Assembly (NCBI GenBank): GCA_001915065.1
Contig: MNDT01000007.1
Location: 1 to 37,921, forward strand
Direction: 5' to 3'
Source: an archaeon 13_2_20CM_2_53_6
GTDB taxonomy: Archaea; Thermoproteota; Bathyarchaeia; 40CM-2-53-6
Length of the DNA: 37,921 nucleotides
Under the pieces are notes generated by a model, which had not been told where the DNA came from, searched no databases, and saw nothing but the letters and a program-made list of their open reading frames with translations. Shown here in pieces: positions 34,014 to 37,921 of the stretch. How positions within the stretch are numbered: position 1 is the stretch's first letter; each line of letters opens with the position of its first letter. The position numbers were made by a program, and so were the translations under genes.

Positions 34014-34845
34014 GATAGAGAAGTGTCGAGCCTACTGCTACAAAGGAGTAGAGCACGAGCCAAACAGCAGTCACCATCCAGCTGGGGCTTTCGGCCACAA
34101 TAATGTTCCAGCTGATGCCGACCGCGATTAGAGCAAGTGAGGGGAAGATCGCGTCGAGGGGAAGTAAGACGATGATTCTTGCAGGGTCTTTCTGGAGAAA
34201 CGCCCACCCTGTCGCCAGGCACGTCGCGAGGAATAAGGCGCCGAATGTCTGTAGTGTAGGAGTAGCGACTTTCCATGGCCAGAACTGTTCCTGTGCCAAG
34301 CCGGGCAATAGGAGCATCATGATTCCAAAGATTCCTACGACGCTCGTCTGGACCCCGAAGAAGACTCTAGCAGGGCGCGCAGCAATTGTTCTACCAATAA
34401 CCTCTGTCTGTTTTCGATGCCACCTGTAGTTCACGAGAAGAATCAGGCAACCAGCACTAGCCGCCAGGAAATAGCCCGTCCATGCCCAGATTGCGGCGTT
34501 GCTGCTCACCATGGCTCCTCTGACTATCGAGACTATTCCGGTCAGGCCGAAGAATGAGCCGCCGACAAGGACGAGGATCTTGGCTCTCTGCCACAGTTTC
34601 GCTTGTATGGCAGACCAGCATCCGAGCGATATTGCAAGGAATATTGCTCCTAGAAATCTCGTTGCCAGCTCCTTCACCGGCCAGGGCCAGTATGGGATTA
34701 CAGCGCCTGGAGAGATGTAGAAGACAATGCCAAGTGCCAAGTTGATCAGCGAGAGGGCGAGCAGAAATATTCGACCATATCCTCCCAGACGGAAGACGTC
34801 CGGTGCAGATGTGTTAATGGGTGGCGTGTCCGTTCTGGTTTTCAT
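33982..34845 (-). CDS. membrane protein with internal duplication
   Basis: About 287 residues from ATG 34845 (MKTRTDTPP), with eight hydrophobic segments. Two halves resemble each other: YWPWPVKELATRFLGAIFLA in the first and FWPWKVATPTLQTFGALFLA in the second, each preceded by a helix ending in PG. This suggests an inverted or tandem four-helix repeat. The function is unknown. It is head-to-head with, and overlaps by about 25 bases, the BlaI-like gene at 34821, if the GTG start of that gene is right. Its 3' end overlaps the PiT gene by 32 bases. Confidence 0.7.
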   Translation of the reverse strand: MKTRTDTPPINTSAPDVFRLGGYGRIFLLALSLINLALGIVFYISPGAVIPYWPWPVKELATRFLGAIFLAISLGCWSAIQAKLWQRAKILVLVGGSFFGLTGIVSIVRGAMVSSNAAIWAWTGYFLAASAGCLILLVNYRWHRKQTEVIGRTIAARPARVFFGVQTSVVGIFGIMMLLLPGLAQEQFWPWKVATPTLQTFGALFLATCLATGWAFLQKDPARIIVLLPLDAIFPSLALIAVGISWNIIVAESPSWMVTAVWLVLYSFVAVGSTLLYLTIRRGASVQ

Positions 34846-35222
34846 GCTTTGCCCATCAGGCTTGTAGGCTTCTTCTCGGTAGCGTCCTCCGACTGAACAG
34901 AGCATCTGCGAGACAAGTGGTCAAGGATCTGGAGCCGTCACGTGGACTCGCCTACTCGACGATCAGCACGACCCTCGACCGGCTCTACAAGAAGGGCGTG
35001 CTTGGTCGAGACGAGGAGGTTGGAAGGGGTGGTTCTCGGTACATCTACATGATCCGTTCTGAAGAGAAGGTCAAGGGCAGGGTCGTTAAGGGAGTCGTCG
35101 ACCGTTTACTAGCTGCGTTCGGCCCAAGCGTCCTCTCAACCTTGAATGATTACGTGGATGATATTCCCAAGGAGGAGCTGAAGCGTCTGGAGGAGAAGAT
35201 CCAGAGGGGGACAAAACGGTAG
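34821..35222 (+). CDS. BlaI/MecI-type winged-helix repressor
   Basis: A 133-residue regulator with the BlaI/MecI winged helix: LNRASARQVVKDLEPSRGLAYSTISTTLDRLYKKGVLGRDEE, then RYIYM. The C-terminal helix (VVDRLLAAFGPSVLSTLNDYVDDIPKEELKRLEEKI) is the usual dimer and protease-cleavage region. The N-terminus is uncertain: the only in-frame start is GTG 34821, giving an atypical MACPFWFSCF lead-in that overlaps the divergent gene. The metalloprotease gene follows 2 bases after its stop, as in bla/mec-type sensor-repressor pairs. Confidence 0.8.
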   Translation: MACPFWFSCFAHQACRLLLGSVLRLNRASARQVVKDLEPSRGLAYSTISTTLDRLYKKGVLGRDEEVGRGGSRYIYMIRSEEKVKGRVVKGVVDRLLAAFGPSVLSTLNDYVDDIPKEELKRLEEKIQRGTKR

Positions 35223-35224
35223 AC

Positions 35225-36133
35225 CTGGAGCTTTTCCGCGCCTATTTTCTCTCTACGGCGACACTCGGTGTTCTTGCTGCCTTAGCTGCTGTCTATCTTG
35301 TCTTCTATGCTCTGTATTCCGTGAAGAGTCATGATCCTGCTCGACGGTCGAAGCTACTGCAGCCTATGCTCGTCTCCTCGCTCTTCTCTTGGTCATTTCT
35401 AGGATCAAGTCTCGTGCTGTGCGTCGCTCTGCTCAACCAGTATGCAGACTTCTGGGATTTGACGATCCGGGAAGTCTTTGGCGGGGCTCTTCTGGCATCT
35501 GTCACGTTTGCCACGATCATGACTTTCATCGCTCGCAAACACACGTTCACGAAAACGCTGGAACGAATGACGGGCCTTGTCGAACTCCCGAGCATCGGAA
35601 CAAGTTTCACTCTTCTCGCATCGAGGATGGGAATCCAGGGAGTTTCTCTTCGAGATGCCAGGCTAGGCAGTGCATTCTCGATCAGCTTGAACGGGCACAG
35701 AGTTGTTGCTGTGTCCCCGGAGTTGGTAGCGTCGCTCTCTCCAGATGAGGCCGAGGCGGTCGTTGCCCATGAGTTGTCTCACATCAAGAACGGTGATTCT
35801 ACCGCAAAGGGCATGGCTAGGCTTGCCAGAGCTGCTTTTCCGTTCGACCCTGTGTTGCGCCTCGTTGAGGCCGCTGTTCACAGGGAGCGCGAACTCTGGG
35901 CCGATAGAGTCGGGGTCGAATTTACTAGGAAGCCATTGGCGCTGGCCTCTGCTCTCGTCAAAGCCAATTCACGGCCGAGAGCTGGGACGACAGCCCACGC
36001 TGCGGGACTGTTTGTGGGCAGTAGCGGGCGAGGATTATTCAGCCCCTATCCCGATCTTGAGAGGCGAGTGGACGCTCTGCTTGACCTCGCTCGGAAAATG
36101 GAGATCGCTACCAGTCCAGCTATAGTCGCTTGA
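35225..36133 (+). CDS. M48/M56-family membrane metalloprotease
   Basis: A zinc protease with H-E-L-S-H in VVAHELSHIKNGD and the third ligand in ERELWADRVG. Counted from GTG 35321 the motifs are at residues 150-154 and 191. That start would omit an obvious transmembrane helix: the frame is open upstream to 35162 and encodes FRAYFLSTATLGVLAALAAV then YLVFYALYSV, but it contains no ATG, GTG or TTG. A CTG at 35225, two bases after the repressor stop and with a G-rich stretch upstream, is the best candidate start. Two more helices follow at about residues 15-40 and 50-70. Next to a BlaI-like repressor, it probably cleaves it on some surface signal. Confidence 0.8.
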   Translation: MELFRAYFLSTATLGVLAALAAVYLVFYALYSVKSHDPARRSKLLQPMLVSSLFSWSFLGSSLVLCVALLNQYADFWDLTIREVFGGALLASVTFATIMTFIARKHTFTKTLERMTGLVELPSIGTSFTLLASRMGIQGVSLRDARLGSAFSISLNGHRVVAVSPELVASLSPDEAEAVVAHELSHIKNGDSTAKGMARLARAAFPFDPVLRLVEAAVHRERELWADRVGVEFTRKPLALASALVKANSRPRAGTTAHAAGLFVGSSGRGLFSPYPDLERRVDALLDLARKMEIATSPAIVA

Positions 36134-36232
36134 ACAGAGTTCGTGGCTCCGATTCGCTGAAACATAACAAAAAAGTGCATCAAGAGGTTGAGGCCCAGAC
36201 CGTTTTGGCGGCGTGCGATTTACTGTGAAGGC

Positions 36233-36833
36233 TCAGACCTGTTTTCTTACGATCGCGAACCTTTCGAGCTGTCGATGAATCTTGAAACCGTTCGTCAAGT
36301 AGACTTTCAGGGGTCCCTTGTAGTTCTCTTCTGCCCATGGAATCTCCCAAGCACGTTTCGAAGGGTTCGTGACAGGGTAGCCCCTCGGCCACTTGTAGAC
36401 CGTCGCGGTGGAACTTGTCGCATGCAGCCTTGAGGAGGGCTGTGCAGACCCCTTTTCCTCTATGCTCGGGCGCGACCAGGAAACACATTATTGATCCAAC
36501 GGGCTCGTCAGGATCTGTTACGGCGACCCGATAGGAGCGCATGTTTGCGAAGCTGGCTCGGGGCTGAGCGTTGCACCATCCTACAGGCTCATCGTCGATA
36601 TAGGCGAGGAGGCCTTGCGCTCTGCTTTTGTTTATCCGCTCGGACCGTGCGGCTCGATGCTCGGGCCCAGCCTCGGCCGTCGCATCCCAATCGTTTCCCG
36701 GAGTATCGTAGAAGCCGCAGTAGCAGCCTGCCCAGTGGGGAAAATCTGAGAAGGCCTTGTCGAAGAACTTCAGATAGTCTGAGAGTAGCTCCGGTTTGAG
36801 TTCTCGGACTTCAATCTGAGCAGTTCGTTCCAT
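36233..36833 (-). CDS. GNAT acetyltransferase, frameshifted in the C-terminal third
   Basis: A GNAT-family N-acetyltransferase: IEVRELKPELLSDYLKFFD, GWCNAQPRASF, CFLVAPEHRGKGVCTALLKAA (acetyl-CoA loop HRGKGV). After GLQVAEG the frame changes. Removing one base from the CCCC run at 36381-36384 (GGGG on the coding strand) gives YPVTNPSKRAWEIPWAEENY and LKVYLTNGF, the normal family ending, with a stop at 36233. Read uncorrected it ends at 36180 with an unrelated tail. ATG 36833 is preferred over ATG 36854, because a TATA box (36856-36863) lies 26 bases upstream, fitting a leaderless message. Confidence 0.85.
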
Positions 36834-36855
36834 GGACAATGGAATGGTCTCCATC

Positions 36856-36863
36856 GTATAAAC
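36856..36863 (-). promoter_or_regulatory. TATA box of the GNAT gene
   Basis: GTTTATAC on the minus strand (GTATAAAC on plus) with its centre 26 bases from ATG 36833. The spacing predicts transcription starting at the start codon itself. It also lies in the shared region with the divergent M24 peptidase gene. Confidence 0.55.
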
Positions 36864-36964
36864 GGGTGTTGGGCGAGCAGAAATTTGTTTCGCAGGTCAG
36901 GCAAAATGATAAGTCCAATAATAACGACAACAACGACGTGAAACTGGATAGCGCGCCTCTCAGG

Positions 36965-37921
36965 ATGGAGTTTCTCCGCAGGAAGCTCAAGTTCGTCCAG
37001 GACACCATGGACGAGCAAGGTGTGGACATGTGGATCACGTTTACCCGGGAGGGAAATGAAGACCCGCTGGCCCAGGATCTTCGGTTCAGCGATCTGACAT
37101 GGAGGTCTGCTGCTGCCATCGAGCGGAATGGTCGACGGACCGCTATTGTTGGGAGCTTGGAGTCTGAGACGGTAAGACAGCAGAAATTCTACGATGAGAT
37201 AATCGGGTATGGGAGCGAGGGAGCGGCGCCCAAGCTGAGGGATCTTGTCAAGAAGCATAGGCCGGAGAAGATTGCCGTGAACAAGAGCCACGATGAGGGC
37301 GCGGCTGATGGCTTGACATCCGGCATGGAGACGTATCTCAGAGCCGCCTTGAAAGATTTCGCGAAACGCCTAGTCTCCGCTGAGGACCTAGCAATTGCCC
37401 TGCGAGCTAGACTGGTGCCGGGAGAGGTTGAGCTGGTCAAGAAATCTATTCGAGAATGTGAGAAGATCTATGACTCCCTCGAAGACGTGATCAAGCCTGG
37501 GAAGAAGGACCGGGAGGTCCACGAGTTTGCGCACAAGCTTCTCAAGGAGAGAAAGCTCAGCCCTGCCTGGGCAATTGACCGTTGTCCCTCCGTGCTGGTC
37601 GGCAACAACCCGATGGGCCATGTCGGCTACTATGGTGCGAGGATCAGGAGGGGCGATTTTGTCAAGCTGGACTTTGGGGTCAAGTATGATGGATATTGTA
37701 GCGATATTCAGCGGAACTATTTCGTCGGACCTGGAATCGTGCCGAAAGGAGTGGAGCGAATGTTCAAGACAGCAAGAGAGGCAAACGACGCGGCTCTCTC
37801 GATTCTGAAGCCAGGCGTTCCAGGCTACAAGGTTGACGACGCTGGACGAAGATTGATCGTGCGGAGAGGCTTCTCCGAATACAAGCACGCGCTAGGACAT
37901 GTGCTGGGACGGAGCACTCAC
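36965..37921 (+). CDS. M24 family metallopeptidase (Xaa-Pro aminopeptidase-like), 3' end outside window
   Basis: An N-terminal creatinase-type domain (MEFLRRKLKFVQDTMDEQG, WITFTREGNEDPLAQDLRF) is followed by the pita-bread catalytic domain. The metal ligands visible are the two Asp of LDFGVKYDGYCSDIQRNY and the first His of HALGHVLGRSTH at the edge. The remaining Glu ligands lie outside the window. The protein would cleave N-terminal residues before proline, or be a related dipeptidase. Start is ATG 36965 or GTG 36938; the GTG adds a few residues and an in-frame Asn/Asp-rich stretch precedes it. It is divergent from the GNAT gene. Confidence 0.88.
   Translation, partial: MEFLRRKLKFVQDTMDEQGVDMWITFTREGNEDPLAQDLRFSDLTWRSAAAIERNGRRTAIVGSLESETVRQQKFYDEIIGYGSEGAAPKLRDLVKKHRPEKIAVNKSHDEGAADGLTSGMETYLRAALKDFAKRLVSAEDLAIALRARLVPGEVELVKKSIRECEKIYDSLEDVIKPGKKDREVHEFAHKLLKERKLSPAWAIDRCPSVLVGNNPMGHVGYYGARIRRGDFVKLDFGVKYDGYCSDIQRNYFVGPGIVPKGVERMFKTAREANDAALSILKPGVPGYKVDDAGRRLIVRRGFSEYKHALGHVLGRSTH

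Overview
The window looks like chromosomal DNA of an archaeon. It carries the small subunit of the archaea-specific DNA polymerase D, an Orc1/Cdc6 initiator, an A-type ATPase subunit F, an archaeal Ogg2 glycosylase, split pyrB/pyrI genes, an AbrB-PhoU regulator and DUF99. Archaeal TATA boxes are visible, many starts are TTG or GTG, and a tRNA gene appears to be interrupted. PolD argues against classical Crenarchaeota. The interrupted tRNA and gene mix suggest a Thermoproteota (TACK) lineage such as Bathyarchaeia or Nitrososphaeria, but I cannot fix the taxon from sequence alone.

Layout. 1-6.5 kb: housekeeping and transport genes (FMN reductase with a frameshift, NhaP-type antiporter, Nudix-like protein, GNAT, acyl-CoA dehydrogenase, CutA). 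6.5-8.4 kb: a patch with bacterial-looking genes (YdeI-like, GC3-rich dihydrofolate reductase-like), a degenerate tRNA T-arm, a tRNA-Pro gene with two probable introns, and a 56-residue ribbon-helix-helix-like gene behind a palindromic operator. 8.36-8.63 kb: a hairpin-dense non-coding stretch. 8.7-12.7 kb: a double winged-helix regulator, an SH3 protein and a winged-helix/ATP-cone/NrdD-like protein that lacks the ribonucleotide reductase catalytic cysteines. 12.7-17 kb: KefB-type antiporter, pyrB and several unknown small proteins.

17.4-22.7 kb: a minus-strand gene train, probably one operon in the order pyrI-ogg-atpF-hflX-AbrB/PhoU-DP1. 22.8-29.6 kb: replication-initiation neighbourhood. 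YjbQ is followed by a 311-bp gap with ORB-like repeats, orc1/cdc6, DUF99, two tiny coupled genes, a Mrr-like zinc protein, a helical protein, a 250-bp array of GTGATATCAC-type palindromes, and two convergent winged-helix genes. A near-perfect ORB with its G-string lies at 29.53 kb. A ~180-200 bp repeat occurs twice in opposite orientation, at 17.2 and 26.0 kb.

29.6-37.9 kb: membrane and stress functions: an 859-residue membrane/extracytoplasmic protein, an M50 site-2-type protease, a PiT phosphate transporter, a duplicated membrane protein, a BlaI-like repressor next to an M48/M56 metalloprotease with no conventional start codon for its first membrane helix, a frameshifted acetyltransferase, and a truncated M24 peptidase at the edge.

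Most interesting are the catalytically dead RNR-derived regulator candidate, the two ORB-bearing sites around orc1, the palindrome array, and the hairpin-rich intergenic RNA candidate.
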